27,545 bases of DNA from an uncultured Desulfuromonadales bacterium (GCA_947259685.1 CAMYNC010000074.1:1-27545); one strand, 5' to 3'. Positions 16,824 to 25,258 are shown, counted from the first letter of the stretch. Program-made: numbers and translations. The notes: generated from the sequence alone by a model not told the origin.

Positions 16824-16863
16824 GAAAAATAGCGCTTACACCTATGTTGAATGGTAAGCGCTA
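16824..16863 (-). terminator. Terminator or attenuator between thiED and thiC
   Basis: On the minus strand TAGCGCTTAC and GTAAGCGCTA form a perfect 10-bp stem (arms 16854-16863 and 16830-16839), then TTTTTCTC. It ends about 20 bases before thiC, so thiC either has its own start or depends on readthrough. Confidence 0.7.
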
Positions 16864-16883
16864 CGTGTGAACAGTAGAAGCCA

Positions 16884-16895
16884 TACTCATGAGTA
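16884..16895. promoter_or_regulatory. 12-bp palindrome in the thiED-thiC gap
   Basis: TACTCATGAGTA is a perfect palindrome 6 bases after the thiED stop codon. It is the right size for a dimeric repressor site, but a single copy of this length can occur by chance. Confidence 0.3.
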
Positions 16896-16901
16896 AGCAG
16901 A

Positions 16902-18332
16902 TTAACCCACCGAGGCATCCTCATGCAAGAGCAGCATTGCCGCTTTGATATGATTGACTGGGCCATGGCCTCTGCCAAGCGGCTCGCTATGCTCGATGGC
17001 CAGACTGATAAAGCGTTTGGCCCGTTCGACCGCATGGCGCAGCGGATAGCCCTGGGCGAGGAAGGTGGCGATGGCAGAGGAGAGGGTGCAGCCGGTACCG
17101 TGGGTGTTGATGGTGTCAAAACGAGGCCCAGTTAGTTGGATTTCCTCGTCGCCGAGCAATAAAATGTCGGTAGCCTCAGCATTCAGGTGTCCCCCCTTGA
17201 TCAGCACGTTGCGGACCCCCAATTGCTGCAGCGCGCGTCCGGCGTCGACCATCTCGGTGACATCACGCGGTTCGATTCCGGTCAGGGTTTCGACTTCCGG
17301 TAGGTTGGGGGTCAGCAAATAGGCCTGCGGCAACAGTTGGGTCATCAGGCTGTCGTGGGCTCCGGGGTCGAGCAGCGATTCGCCCCCCTTGGCAACCATC
17401 ACCGGATCGACCACCGCCAGCAGCGAGCGCTGTCTGATGACCCTGGCAATGCGTGAAACGATTCCACCCCAACTGAGCATACCGGTTTTAATCGTGTCGG
17501 TGCCGATATCGTCGAGAACCGCATTAAGTTGCTTGAGAACAAAATCGGTGTGCACTTGATAGGTTTCTGCTACCCCGAGAGTGTTCTGTGCCGTCAGCGC
17601 GGTGAGGACAGTGCTGGCGTAACTGCCAAGTAAGCTGATAGTTTTGATGTCGGCCTGAATGCCGGCGCCGCCGCTGCAGTCTGAGCCGGCAATCGTCAGC
17701 ACCCTACCGTTGGGGGCCGGGCGATTCCGGTTGAAGAGCAAGGAGAATTCGCGGGCAGAGCGGGCCGGATCAGCATCGGCCATGATCGAAGAAATAACCG
17801 CCACTGAGTCTGCACCGGCTTCTAATGCCTCGAACGCCCGCTCCGGAGTCATGCCGCCGATCGCCACCAGGGGCACCCTCACTGCCCGTCTGACTTTGCT
17901 CAGGGTGTCTATGCCGACGTTCTGGGTGTCTGCTTTGGTATCGGTGGCGAAAATACTGCCGATGGCGACATAGTCCGCACCTTGTGCCTCAGCTTTCAAT
18001 GCTTCTTCGACACTGTGGGTCGAGATGCCGATCAGTTTGTTGCCACCAAGCAGTTGCCTGGCCTGAACCGCCGGCATGTCATCCTGGCCCAGGTGGACCC
18101 CGTCGGCATCAACCTCGCGGGCCAGTTCCGGCAGGTCGTTGATGATCAACTTTGCCGCGTGTTGATTGCAGAGTTCGCGCAGCTTGATCGCCATTTCCTG
18201 GCGGGTATCGGGCAGGGTGTGCTTGGCGCGGTATTGAACAATTTTTGTCCCTCCTGCCAGCGCTGCTTTGACTTTTTGCAGCAGTTGGTCTCCTTGGCTG
18301 TCGTCGGTAATCAGGTAAAGACCAGAGAACAT
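16902..18332 (-). CDS. ThiE-ThiD fusion: thiamine phosphate synthase / HMP(-P) kinase
   Basis: 476 residues from ATG 18332 (AGGAG 8 bases upstream; an in-frame TTG at 18338 is less likely). Residues 1-205 are ThiE: IVQYRAKH near 34, DGVHLGQDD near 78, YVAIGSIFATDTK and VAIGGM; this half joins HMP-PP and thiazole phosphate. Residues about 210-470 are ThiD: LTIAGSDCSGGAGIQADIKT, VVDPVMVAKGGESLL and NTHGTGCTLSSAIA with the catalytic Cys region; this half phosphorylates HMP-P. A single chain thus performs the last pyrimidine phosphorylation and the coupling step. It is 48 bases after the CooT-like gene and upstream of thiC, which supplies the HMP-P. Confidence 0.95.
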   Translation of the reverse strand: MFSGLYLITDDSQGDQLLQKVKAALAGGTKIVQYRAKHTLPDTRQEMAIKLRELCNQHAAKLIINDLPELAREVDADGVHLGQDDMPAVQARQLLGGNKLIGISTHSVEEALKAEAQGADYVAIGSIFATDTKADTQNVGIDTLSKVRRAVRVPLVAIGGMTPERAFEALEAGADSVAVISSIMADADPARSAREFSLLFNRNRPAPNGRVLTIAGSDCSGGAGIQADIKTISLLGSYASTVLTALTAQNTLGVAETYQVHTDFVLKQLNAVLDDIGTDTIKTGMLSWGGIVSRIARVIRQRSLLAVVDPVMVAKGGESLLDPGAHDSLMTQLLPQAYLLTPNLPEVETLTGIEPRDVTEMVDAGRALQQLGVRNVLIKGGHLNAEATDILLLGDEEIQLTGPRFDTINTHGTGCTLSSAIATFLAQGYPLRHAVERAKRFISLAIEHSEPLGRGHGPVNHIKAAMLLLHEDASVG

Positions 18333-18380
18333 CGGCAAGCTCCTGTAGAGGAAAATCGAAAAAAGTGATCGGCTACTTGC

Positions 18381-18566
18381 TCAGGCGAGAACAATCCGCT
18401 GGTTGAGCAGGTCAATTTCACTGATCTTGCCATTGAGTTGACTGGTTTTACCGAAGGAATCGATCAGCTTCAGACCATCTTCCTGCACCAGGATGGTGGC
18501 AATTTCATCCAGCTCGGTTTCATTGTCATTGCTAATCAGCTTGAACGGGCCATAATCAAGACACAT
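18381..18566 (-). CDS. CooT-family small protein (predicted Ni-binding)
   Basis: 61 residues from ATG 18566, with AAAGGAG 8 bases upstream; longer in-frame extensions lack this. The chain starts Met-Cys-Leu, has the conserved VQEDGLKLIDSFG run in the centre, and ends LNGKISEIDLLNQRIVLA, which is the CooT layout. In Rhodospirillum CooT binds Ni2+ as a dimer with Cys2 as ligand and is linked to CO dehydrogenase; in many anaerobes the family stands without that enzyme and its role is unknown. It is the first gene after a strong promoter and precedes the thiamine genes, with no CODH gene in view. Confidence 0.8.
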   Translation of the reverse strand: MCLDYGPFKLISNDNETELDEIATILVQEDGLKLIDSFGKTSQLNGKISEIDLLNQRIVLA

Positions 18567-18626
18567 GGGTAAAGCTCCTTTGTCGGGACCGGAGTCGGTT
18601 GCTAATCTATTGTTAAAAAACGCCAA

Positions 18627-18656
18627 ATTTTATCAGGCGGAGCTCTACGCTGTCAA
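18627..18656 (-). promoter_or_regulatory. Sigma-70-like promoter of the cooT-thiED-thiC-speD series
   Basis: On the minus strand TTGACA (18651-18656) and TAAAAT (18627-18632) are separated by 18 bases. It lies 60 bases before the CooT-like start and is the best promoter match for the minus-strand series. Confidence 0.65.
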
Positions 18657-18680
18657 TCAGTCTTTCCGTCGGCTCGGCAC

Positions 18681-18709
18681 TTTACAGCAATGATTAAGCA
18701 GTATATGTA
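18681..18709 (+). promoter_or_regulatory. Candidate alr promoter
   Basis: TTTACA (18681-18686) and TATGTA (18704-18709) are separated by 17 bases, about 55 bases upstream of the alr start. Confidence 0.45.
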
Positions 18710-18765
18710 ATAGTTATTCGGCCATACTGGAATGGCTGAGCAGCATTTTGAGGAGTATGCAGACA

Positions 18766-19905
18766 GTGAGCGGTGAATTCCCCCCACGCCCGAGTTGGGC
18801 TGAAATCGATCTCGCTGCTTTGGAGCATAATCTGCGCCAGGCGCAGCAGTTTTGTCTGCCGTCGCAGCGGGTGCTGGCTGTTGTTAAGGCCGATGCTTAT
18901 GGCCATGGTGCGATCCCGGTAACACGCCGTTTGCTGGCGGCTGGGGTGGCGGATTTTGCCGTTGCCACGCTTGAAGAGGCCATTCAGCTGCGTCAAGCTG
19001 GAATTGCTGAGCGGTTATTGGTGCTGGGGGGCTGTTATCCGGGGCAGGAGGCGGCTTTTTTAGACTATCGGTTGATGCCGGCCCTGCTCGATCCGCAAAC
19101 CGCGGTGCGGCTTGACGCCGAAGCCCGCCGCCGCCAGGCCCTGCTGCCGGTACACCTGAAGGTCGACAGCGGCATGGGCCGGGTCGGTTTTCTTCCCGAG
19201 CAGCTGCGGGACTTTCTGCCGCAACTGAAGAAACTCTCCGCTTTGCAGGTGGAGGGAGTAATGTCACACCTGGCTTGCGCTGATGAGCCGGAGTCGCCGG
19301 TGACGATGGGGCAGCAGGAATGTTTTCGAGCGATTTTGCAGTTGCTGGCTGATGTCGGCATCGCGCCGCGCGAGATCCATCTCAGCAACAGTGCCGGATT
19401 GGTCGGCTGGAATTTTCCCGAAGCGACCTTGGTGCGGCCGGGGATAATGCTCTACGGCGGTTTGCCGGCGGCCGGGTTCGCCGATCGCCTGGAGCTGAAA
19501 CCGGTGCTCCATCTGCGCAGCTGTATCTCCCAGTTGCGCCAGTTGCCGCAGGGCAGCGGAGTCTCCTACGGACATAATTTTCATGCCGGACGGGACAGCT
19601 TGGTGGCGGTGCTGCCGATCGGCTACGCTGATGGCTATAATCGTTTGTTCAGCAACTGCGGTCAGGCGATTTTGCATCAGCGGAAGGTTTCGGTGATCGG
19701 TCGGGTCTGCATGGATTGGATAATGCTTGATGTTACCGATGTCCCCGGTGTTGCGGTCGGTGATTGCGTCACCCTGCTCGGTTCTGCCGATGGACTGACG
19801 ATCACTGGCGATGATTGGGCGCAGACTCTGCAAACGATCTCCTATGAAGTGTTCTGCCGTATCGGCAGCCGAGTGCCGCGCCGCTATTTGCAGGAGGGTC
19901 GGTGA
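18766..19905 (+). CDS. alr: Alanine racemase
   Basis: PLP enzyme that makes D-alanine for peptidoglycan. The Shine-Dalgarno GAGGAG at 18750-18755 is 10 bases from GTG 18766 but only one base from ATG 18757, so the GTG is preferred; the three residues in question do not affect the fold. Length is 379 residues. The PLP lysine is Lys41 in VVKADAYGHG; the second catalytic base is Tyr268 in SYGHNF. Other marks are KVDSGMGRVGF, SNSAGL, RPGIMLYGG, PIGYADGYNRL and GRVCMDWIMLDVT. It ends in a 4-base GTGA overlap with the RACo-like gene, which indicates translational coupling. Confidence 0.96.
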   Translation: MSGEFPPRPSWAEIDLAALEHNLRQAQQFCLPSQRVLAVVKADAYGHGAIPVTRRLLAAGVADFAVATLEEAIQLRQAGIAERLLVLGGCYPGQEAAFLDYRLMPALLDPQTAVRLDAEARRRQALLPVHLKVDSGMGRVGFLPEQLRDFLPQLKKLSALQVEGVMSHLACADEPESPVTMGQQECFRAILQLLADVGIAPREIHLSNSAGLVGWNFPEATLVRPGIMLYGGLPAAGFADRLELKPVLHLRSCISQLRQLPQGSGVSYGHNFHAGRDSLVAVLPIGYADGYNRLFSNCGQAILHQRKVSVIGRVCMDWIMLDVTDVPGVAVGDCVTLLGSADGLTITGDDWAQTLQTISYEVFCRIGSRVPRRYLQEGR

Positions 19906-21131
19906 GCGGTTTGCGGCTTGGGCTGGACTTAGGCACCACCAGCCTGGCTGGCAAGCTGTGGGATGCTCAGGGCCAGCTGCTGGCCGAAGCGACCGAGGTG
20001 AATCCTCAGCAGCGCCTTGGTGACGATGTTATCCAACGGATGGAAGCCGCCCTGACCGGCTCCGGTACCCAGCTGCAGCAGTTGCTGGTCGAGGGGATCA
20101 ATCGGCTGACTGAGAAACTGTTGTTGCAGGCAGATTGTCAGCTGGAGCAGCTCTCTGCGGCAGCGGCTGCCGCCAATCCAGCGATCAGTCACTTGCTTGT
20201 CGGCCAACCGGTGGCGCAGATTTTATATCCTCCGCACCGTTGTGCCTATACGGCGGGTGAGTCTCTCGAGCCTAGTTATAGCAGGTTGATCCTGCCCGTC
20301 CCCCTGTACCTGCTGCCGCTGGTCAGTGGCTATGTTGGTGGGGACCTGCTGGCGGTGTTGTTGGGAGATCCCCCTGAACAAGGCCCGACGCTCTATATCG
20401 ATTTAGGCACCAATGCCGAACTGGCGCTCTGGAATGGGCAGCGTTGGCTGGCGACCTCGGTCGCCGCCGGACCCGCTTTCGAGGCCGGAAATCTTCGTTG
20501 TGGGATGACGTTTGCCCCTGGCGCTGTGACCGCAGTGGGGATTGCTGGGGATCGCTTGAGTCTAAGGGTTGCCGGTGAGGGAAGACCGGAAGGGCTTTGT
20601 GGGAGTGGCCTGTTTTCTGCCATTAGCTGTAGCGTTCAGGCCGGCCTGATTACTGCGGACGGCAGACTTCGGGCGGCTGCCGAAATCGATAGCAATTTAG
20701 CCCGTTACCTGGTCGCAACCAGCGACGGCAATGCCCTGCAACTTTATCGCGATGCCGATCACTGTTTGCAGATCAGTCAGGCTGATCTGCGGGCCTTCCA
20801 GCTGGCCAAGGGAGCCGTCAGGGCGGGAGTGGATTGCTTGCTGCAGCGAGCCGGAATGAAATCGGAGCAGCTGCAGTCGGTCCGAATTGCCGGTGCCCTG
20901 GGTGGGGCCCTGCCGGGCGCAGCACTGAAAGGGGTTGCCATGCTGCCGGAAAATGTGCTAGAAAAGTGCCGTTTTCTGCCGGGAGCGGTCCTTGCTGGAA
21001 TCCTGCTGGTGATGAGCCGGATCGATGGCAAAGAGTGCGTTGCTGAGCTCGCGAAAAAAGTGAAGGCGTACCCGTTATCGGGGACACCAGCCTTCGAAAA
21101 AGCTTTTCTGGCCGCGCTTGACTTTTCGTAG
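19902..21131 (+). CDS. RACo/RamA-like ASKHA-domain protein without a 2Fe-2S domain
   Basis: 409 residues. GTG 19902 overlaps the alr stop as GTGA, with GGAGGG just upstream. ATP-site motifs of the acetate/sugar kinase-Hsp70-actin fold are present: DLGTTSLAGKL near residue 9, YIDLGTNAELAL near 166, AGPAFEAGN near 190 and LCGSGL near 228; the rest matches the Raco middle and C-terminal (DUF4445) regions, with IAGALGGALPG near 332. RACo and RamA are ATP-driven reductive activators of corrinoid proteins and normally carry a ferredoxin or 4Fe-4S domain that supplies the electron. Here the chain starts directly with the ATPase domain and has few Cys. It would need an outside electron donor, or may have another role. 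No corrinoid protein gene is in view. Confidence 0.82.
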   Translation: MSGLRLGLDLGTTSLAGKLWDAQGQLLAEATEVNPQQRLGDDVIQRMEAALTGSGTQLQQLLVEGINRLTEKLLLQADCQLEQLSAAAAAANPAISHLLVGQPVAQILYPPHRCAYTAGESLEPSYSRLILPVPLYLLPLVSGYVGGDLLAVLLGDPPEQGPTLYIDLGTNAELALWNGQRWLATSVAAGPAFEAGNLRCGMTFAPGAVTAVGIAGDRLSLRVAGEGRPEGLCGSGLFSAISCSVQAGLITADGRLRAAAEIDSNLARYLVATSDGNALQLYRDADHCLQISQADLRAFQLAKGAVRAGVDCLLQRAGMKSEQLQSVRIAGALGGALPGAALKGVAMLPENVLEKCRFLPGAVLAGILLVMSRIDGKECVAELAKKVKAYPLSGTPAFEKAFLAALDFS

Positions 21132-21163
21132 GACCAGATAGACTTAAAGAGTATTGTATGATT

Positions 21164-21197
21164 GGACAGTCACTTGACTGTCCTTTCTTCGTTTTTT
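21164..21197 (+). terminator. Terminator after the RACo-like gene
   Basis: GGACAGTC (21164-21171) pairs with GACTGTCC (21176-21183) around a 4-base loop, then a T-rich tract with two interruptions reaching TTTTTT at 21192-21197. It separates the alr unit from purH. Confidence 0.7.
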
Positions 21198-21269
21198 CAG
21201 AATCTTACGTTTACATAGCGCACTTCAGAAACATTTCTTTTTACGGATTTAATAGAAAGGACCAAAAAT

Positions 21270-22835
21270 ATGGCAGCGATCAAGCGTGCATTGATTTCGG
21301 TTTCGGACAAAGCCGGAGTCCTTGATCTGGCCCGTGAGCTGAACAGCTTCGGCGTGGAACTTCTCTCTACCGGCGGAACCGCTAAAATGATCCGTGAGGC
21401 AGGCATTCCGGTCATGGATGTCTCTGATTACACCGGTTTCCCAGAGATGATGGACGGTCGGGTGAAGACCCTGCACCCCAAGGTGCATGGTGCGCTACTC
21501 GGTCTGCGGGACAATCCTGAGCATGTCGATGCCATGGCCAAGCATGACATCGAGCCGATCGATATGGTGGTGGTCAATCTCTACCCCTTTGAGGCAACCG
21601 TTGCCAAACAGGACTGCAGCCTGGTGGATGCCATCGAGAACATCGATATCGGCGGACCGACCATGCTGCGCAGTGCGGCCAAGAACAACAAGTTTGTCAC
21701 CGTGTTGGTCGATCCGCGCGATTATGAAACGGTGATTGCCGAGATGAAGCAGAACAGCGGTGAAATTTCCCAGGAGACCAATTTCCACCTGGCAGTCAAG
21801 GTTTACCAGCATACCGCTGCCTATGACGGTGCCATCTCCAACTGGCTGGGGAAAAAGACCGCCGCGGAGCATGCCGATTTCGCTCCGAGCCTGACGTTGC
21901 AGTTCCAGAAGGCGCAGGGCATGCGTTACGGCGAGAACCCGCATCAGAAGGCGGCTTTTTACGTCGAAAAAAATGTTGCCGAAGCTTCGATCGCAACCGC
22001 CCGCCAACTGCAGGGCAAGGAGCTCTCCTACAACAATATCGCCGATACCGATGCCGCCCTTGAGTGTATCAAGCAGTTCAATGAAGGTCCGGCCTGCGTC
22101 ATCGTCAAGCACGCAAATCCCTGTGGTGTGGCATTGGGCAGCGACCTGCTCGAAGCCTACCAGCGGGCCTTCTCGACCGATCCCGAGTCGGCCTTCGGTG
22201 GTATCATCGCCTTTAACCGGGAGCTGGATGCCGAGACCGCCAAGGCGATCTGCGAAAAGCAGTTTGTCGAAGTGATCATCGCACCCAAGGTCTCTGCAGC
22301 TGCCGTTGAAGTTATTGCGGCGAAGAAGAACGTCCGCCTGCTCGAATGTGGCGAGTGGCCGGCAGAAACTGCCCAGCGCTGCGACTTTAAGCGGGTTAAC
22401 GGTGGCCTGTTGGTACAGGATACCGACCTGCTGTTGAGTGCTGACCTGCAGGTGGTGACCAAGCGGGTGCCGACCGCCAAGGAGCGCGAGGATCTTGAGT
22501 TTGCCTGGCGAGTGGCCAAGTTCGTCAAGAGCAATGCCATTGTTTACGGCAAGGATGGCATGACCATCGGTGTCGGCGCTGGCCAGATGAGCCGGGTCAA
22601 TTCAGCGCGAATCGCCGCCATCAAAGCGGAACATGCCGGGCTGGAAGTGAAAGGGGCGGCAATGGCCTCTGATGCTTTCTTCCCTTTCCGTGACGGTATC
22701 GACAATGCAGCTGCGGTCGGCATCACGGCGGTCATTCAGCCAGGCGGTTCAATCCGCGATGAGGAAGTCATTGCCGCGGCCGATGAAGCCAACATTGCTA
22801 TGATTTTTACCGGGATGAGACACTTCCGTCACTGA
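21270..22835 (+). CDS. purH: Bifunctional AICAR transformylase / IMP cyclohydrolase
   Basis: Catalyses the last two steps of IMP synthesis. 521 residues, the usual length, with AAAGGA 9 bases before ATG 21270. The N-terminal IMP cyclohydrolase part has [18 protein letters not shown] and [17 protein letters not shown]. The transformylase part has [12 protein letters not shown], the catalytic KHANPCG (Lys-His pair) and [15 protein letters not shown], and ends with [12 protein letters not shown] and FTGMRHFRH. It is the first of three purine genes in the same direction. No PurR-type operator was recognised. Confidence 0.98.
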   Translation: MAAIKRALISVSDKAGVLDLARELNSFGVELLSTGGTAKMIREAGIPVMDVSDYTGFPEMMDGRVKTLHPKVHGALLGLRDNPEHVDAMAKHDIEPIDMVVVNLYPFEATVAKQDCSLVDAIENIDIGGPTMLRSAAKNNKFVTVLVDPRDYETVIAEMKQNSGEISQETNFHLAVKVYQHTAAYDGAISNWLGKKTAAEHADFAPSLTLQFQKAQGMRYGENPHQKAAFYVEKNVAEASIATARQLQGKELSYNNIADTDAALECIKQFNEGPACVIVKHANPCGVALGSDLLEAYQRAFSTDPESAFGGIIAFNRELDAETAKAICEKQFVEVIIAPKVSAAAVEVIAAKKNVRLLECGEWPAETAQRCDFKRVNGGLLVQDTDLLLSADLQVVTKRVPTAKEREDLEFAWRVAKFVKSNAIVYGKDGMTIGVGAGQMSRVNSARIAAIKAEHAGLEVKGAAMASDAFFPFRDGIDNAAAVGITAVIQPGGSIRDEEVIAAADEANIAMIFTGMRHFRH

Positions 22836-22854
22836 GCAGCATCGGTGGATACGA

Positions 22855-22926
22855 TGTAGGGGCGCCATACATGGAGCCCGGAATTTAGGTGTGGGCTCGG
22901 CGGGCGAGACATGCCTCGCCCCTACA
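22855..22926. repeat. 72-bp inverted-repeat intergenic element (REP/MITE-like)
   Basis: The element is bounded by TGTAGGGGCG (22855-22864) and its exact complement CGCCCCTACA (22917-22926). Two inner hairpins lie inside: GAGCCC with GGGCTC, and GGGCGAG with CTCGCCC. GTAGGGGCG-type ends are known to me from scattered intergenic repeats in several bacterial groups (recall, not a search). It lies between purH and purD without breaking the co-directional layout. Confidence 0.65.
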
Positions 22927-22952
22927 ATCTGTTCAAAACAAGGAGTTTGAAT

Positions 22953-24224
22953 ATGAAAGTTCTGGTTGTCGGTGGTGGCGGTCGCGAACATGCCCTTTGT
23001 TGGAAGCTGGCCCAGTCGCCGTTGGTTGAGACCCTCTACTGTGCACCGGGCAACCCCGGTATCGCCGAGCTGGCCGAATGCGTCAACATCGCCGCTGATG
23101 AAATCGAGACGCTGTGCGAATTCGCCCAGGCGGAGGAGATTGATCTGACCCTGGTCGGCCCGGAAGTGCCGCTGACCATGGGCATTGTCGATATGTTCCA
23201 GGCCGCCGGTCTGGAAATTTTCGGCCCGAATAAAGCCGCCGCCCAGATCGAGGGGAGCAAAGGTTTCTCGAAAAATCTGATGGCCAAGTACCATATCCCG
23301 ACCGCTGACTATCAATCGTTCACTGAGCACGCTGATGCCGTAGCCTACATCAAAGAGCAGGGGGCACCGATCGTCGTCAAGGCGGACGGCCTGGCCGCGG
23401 GCAAAGGGGTTATCGTTGCCATGACCGAAGCGCAGGCGATCGCCGCGGTGGATGACATTATGCTTGACCAGGTGTTCGGCGAGGCCGGGGCCAGCGTGGT
23501 GATCGAGGAGTTCATGGAGGGTGAGGAGGCCTCCTTCTTCGCCTTCACCGACGGCAAAAACATCCTGCCGCTCGCCTCCTCCCAGGATCACAAGCGGGTC
23601 AACGATAACGACGCAGGGCCGAACACCGGCGGTATGGGCGCTTACTCACCTGCTCCGGTGGTTACGGCTGAACTGCATGACCAGATTGTCGAGACTATCG
23701 TCAAGCCGACCATCGCCGGGATGGCCGCTGACGGCTGCCCTTACAGCGGCATCCTCTATGTCGGGCTGATGATCAAAAACGGCAAGCCGCGGGTGGTTGA
23801 GTTCAATGCCCGCTTCGGCGACCCGGAAGCCCAGCCGCTGTTGATGCGGATGAAGTCGGATATCGTGCCGGTCTTGCAGGCCTGCGCTCGCGGTAAACTG
23901 CAGCAGGAAGCGATTGAGTGGCACGACAAGGCGGCTGTCTGTGTGGTGATGGCCAGTGGTGGTTATCCGGCCAACTTCGAGAAGGGCCTGCCGATTTCCG
24001 GGTTTGCTGAGGCCGCGCAGATCGAGGACCTGATGGTCTTCCATGCCGGCACCAGTTTGCAGGATGGCCAAATTGTTAACAATGGTGGCCGGGTGCTGGG
24101 TGTGACCGGTCTGGGGAATTCCGTAAAAGAGGCAATCGCCAAGGCTTACCAGGGGGTTGCCGTAATCCGCTGGGATAAGGTTCATTACCGTAAAGACATT
24201 GGCGCTCGCGCTCTGAATCGCTAA
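22953..24224 (+). CDS. purD: Phosphoribosylamine-glycine ligase
   Basis: ATP-grasp enzyme that makes GAR, the second purine step. ATG 22953 follows AAGGAG by 8 bases; an upstream in-frame extension runs into the repeat element and is rejected. 423 residues, standard length. Marks are VVGGGGREHALCWKLAQSP at the N-terminus, VKADGLAAGKGV (ATP site) near 138, ASSQDHKRVNDNDAGPNTGGM near 208, and FNARFGDPEAQPLL near 283. It is followed 24 bases later by purE. Confidence 0.98.
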   Translation: MKVLVVGGGGREHALCWKLAQSPLVETLYCAPGNPGIAELAECVNIAADEIETLCEFAQAEEIDLTLVGPEVPLTMGIVDMFQAAGLEIFGPNKAAAQIEGSKGFSKNLMAKYHIPTADYQSFTEHADAVAYIKEQGAPIVVKADGLAAGKGVIVAMTEAQAIAAVDDIMLDQVFGEAGASVVIEEFMEGEEASFFAFTDGKNILPLASSQDHKRVNDNDAGPNTGGMGAYSPAPVVTAELHDQIVETIVKPTIAGMAADGCPYSGILYVGLMIKNGKPRVVEFNARFGDPEAQPLLMRMKSDIVPVLQACARGKLQQEAIEWHDKAAVCVVMASGGYPANFEKGLPISGFAEAAQIEDLMVFHAGTSLQDGQIVNNGGRVLGVTGLGNSVKEAIAKAYQGVAVIRWDKVHYRKDIGARALNR

Positions 24225-24248
24225 TAAAAGCAAAGCAGGAGTAAAAAG

Positions 24249-24773
24249 ATGGGTGATAAAAAACCGTTGGTCGGTATTCTGATGGGCAGTGACAACGACT
24301 ATGCCGTTATGGTTGAGTCGGCCAAGATTCTCAAGCAGTTCGAGATCCCTTTTGAGATGATCGTATCCAGTGCCCACCGTACGCCGGAACGCACCGCAAA
24401 GTACGTCAGTGAGGCCAAAACCAATGGGATCAAGGTGTTGATCGCTGGAGCCGGCGCGGCTGCTCATCTGGCCGGGGTGGTGGCGGCTGAAACGACTCTG
24501 CCGGTGATCGCCGTGCCGATCGATGCCACCTCTCTGCAAGGCCTGGATGCGCTTTTGGCGATGGTGCAGATGCCGGCGGGCATTCCGGTGGCGACTATGG
24601 CCATCGGCCCGGCCGGGGCACGCAATGCGGGGATTTTTGCCGCGCAGATTCTGGCTACCGCCGATCAGAAGGTTGCCGGTCAGTTGACGGAATTCAAACG
24701 TGAGATGGCCGCCGGGGTGATCAAGAAGTCGGCTAAATTGCAGGAGCGGCTGGCGGCCGATGGGTTCGCCTGA
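24249..24773 (+). CDS. purE: N5-carboxyaminoimidazole ribonucleotide mutase (class I PurE)
   Basis: Moves the carboxyl group of N5-CAIR to give CAIR. 174 residues; CAGGAG is 8 bases before ATG 24249. Class I marks are [37 protein letters not shown] and the [20 protein letters not shown] run. A partner PurK would be expected if this is class I, and it is not in this window. Co-directional with purH and purD; no terminator is seen after it before the cytochrome promoter. Confidence 0.96.
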   Translation: MGDKKPLVGILMGSDNDYAVMVESAKILKQFEIPFEMIVSSAHRTPERTAKYVSEAKTNGIKVLIAGAGAAAHLAGVVAAETTLPVIAVPIDATSLQGLDALLAMVQMPAGIPVATMAIGPAGARNAGIFAAQILATADQKVAGQLTEFKREMAAGVIKKSAKLQERLAADGFA

Positions 24774-24787
24774 GGGTTCTGCGAAAC

Positions 24788-24802
24788 TGTATACAATATA
24801 CA
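24788..24802. promoter_or_regulatory. Operator-like inverted repeat upstream of the tetrahaem cytochrome promoter
   Basis: TGTATA-CAA-TATACA is a perfect 6+3+6 inverted repeat ending 9 bases before the -35 box at 24812. Its size and place suit a dimeric transcription factor. Confidence 0.45.
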
Positions 24803-24811
24803 CTTTTAGGG

Positions 24812-24839
24812 TTGACACTTGAGTGAAATGTGATTTAAT
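24812..24839 (+). promoter_or_regulatory. Sigma-70-like promoter of the tetrahaem cytochrome
   Basis: TTGACA (24812-24817, perfect) and TTTAAT (24834-24839) are 16 bases apart, 47 bases before the start codon. Confidence 0.6.
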
Positions 24840-24886
24840 TTGGCTTCGGTTATAGGTTCATTAATATTCCTAAGGGAGGAAAACAA

Positions 24887-25231
24887 ATGAAGAAGATGCT
24901 CGTATTGATGGTTGTTGCTGCTCTGGTTGCCGGTTCTGCTTTTGTCGCGCTTGCCGACAATGGTCCGGAAACCATCACCCTGGAAGCAAGCATGGGAAAT
25001 ATTACCTTCCCGCACGCTGTTCACCAAGGTATGGAGGGTGTTGGTTGCAACGCCTGTCACCACAATGGTGAAGCAACGGCTGTTGCTGCCGATCCCAATT
25101 GCCACGCCTGTCATGGTGCAAAGGACGGTGTTCCTGCAACGAAGAAAGTTTTCCACAAGCTGTGCAAAGACTGCCATAAGGAAAAAGGCGGCAATGCACC
25201 GACCAAGTGTAAAGGCTGCCACGTCAAATAA
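24887..25231 (+). CDS. Periplasmic tetrahaem cytochrome c3-type protein
   Basis: 114 residues with AGGGAGG before ATG 24887. Residues 1-23 are a signal peptide ending VALA, leaving a mature protein of about 91 residues. Four CXXCH motifs follow: CNACHH, CHACH, CKDCH and CKGCH. The FPHAVH segment before the first motif and extra histidines (CHH, VFHKLC) supply distal ligands, as in class III c3/c7 cytochromes. The C-terminal half is Lys-rich (KKVFHKLCKDCHKEKG), giving a positive face for docking partners. PpcA-type c7 proteins of Geobacter have three haems in about 70 residues; this one has four. It probably shuttles electrons in the periplasm, and the large cytochrome downstream is a plausible partner. 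Confidence 0.93.
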   Translation: MKKMLVLMVVAALVAGSAFVALADNGPETITLEASMGNITFPHAVHQGMEGVGCNACHHNGEATAVAADPNCHACHGAKDGVPATKKVFHKLCKDCHKEKGGNAPTKCKGCHVK

Positions 25232-25258
25232 GTTATTCCTGATTTTGTAAATTGCATG

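Noticed and set aside
16802..16901. Possible TPP riboswitch before thiC
   Set aside because: The conserved thi-box blocks are absent; the space holds a short palindrome and a simple terminator stem.
23646..24818. 390-residue open frame on the minus strand
   Set aside because: It covers purD and purE in antisense and reads as unstructured His/Arg/Gly-rich sequence.
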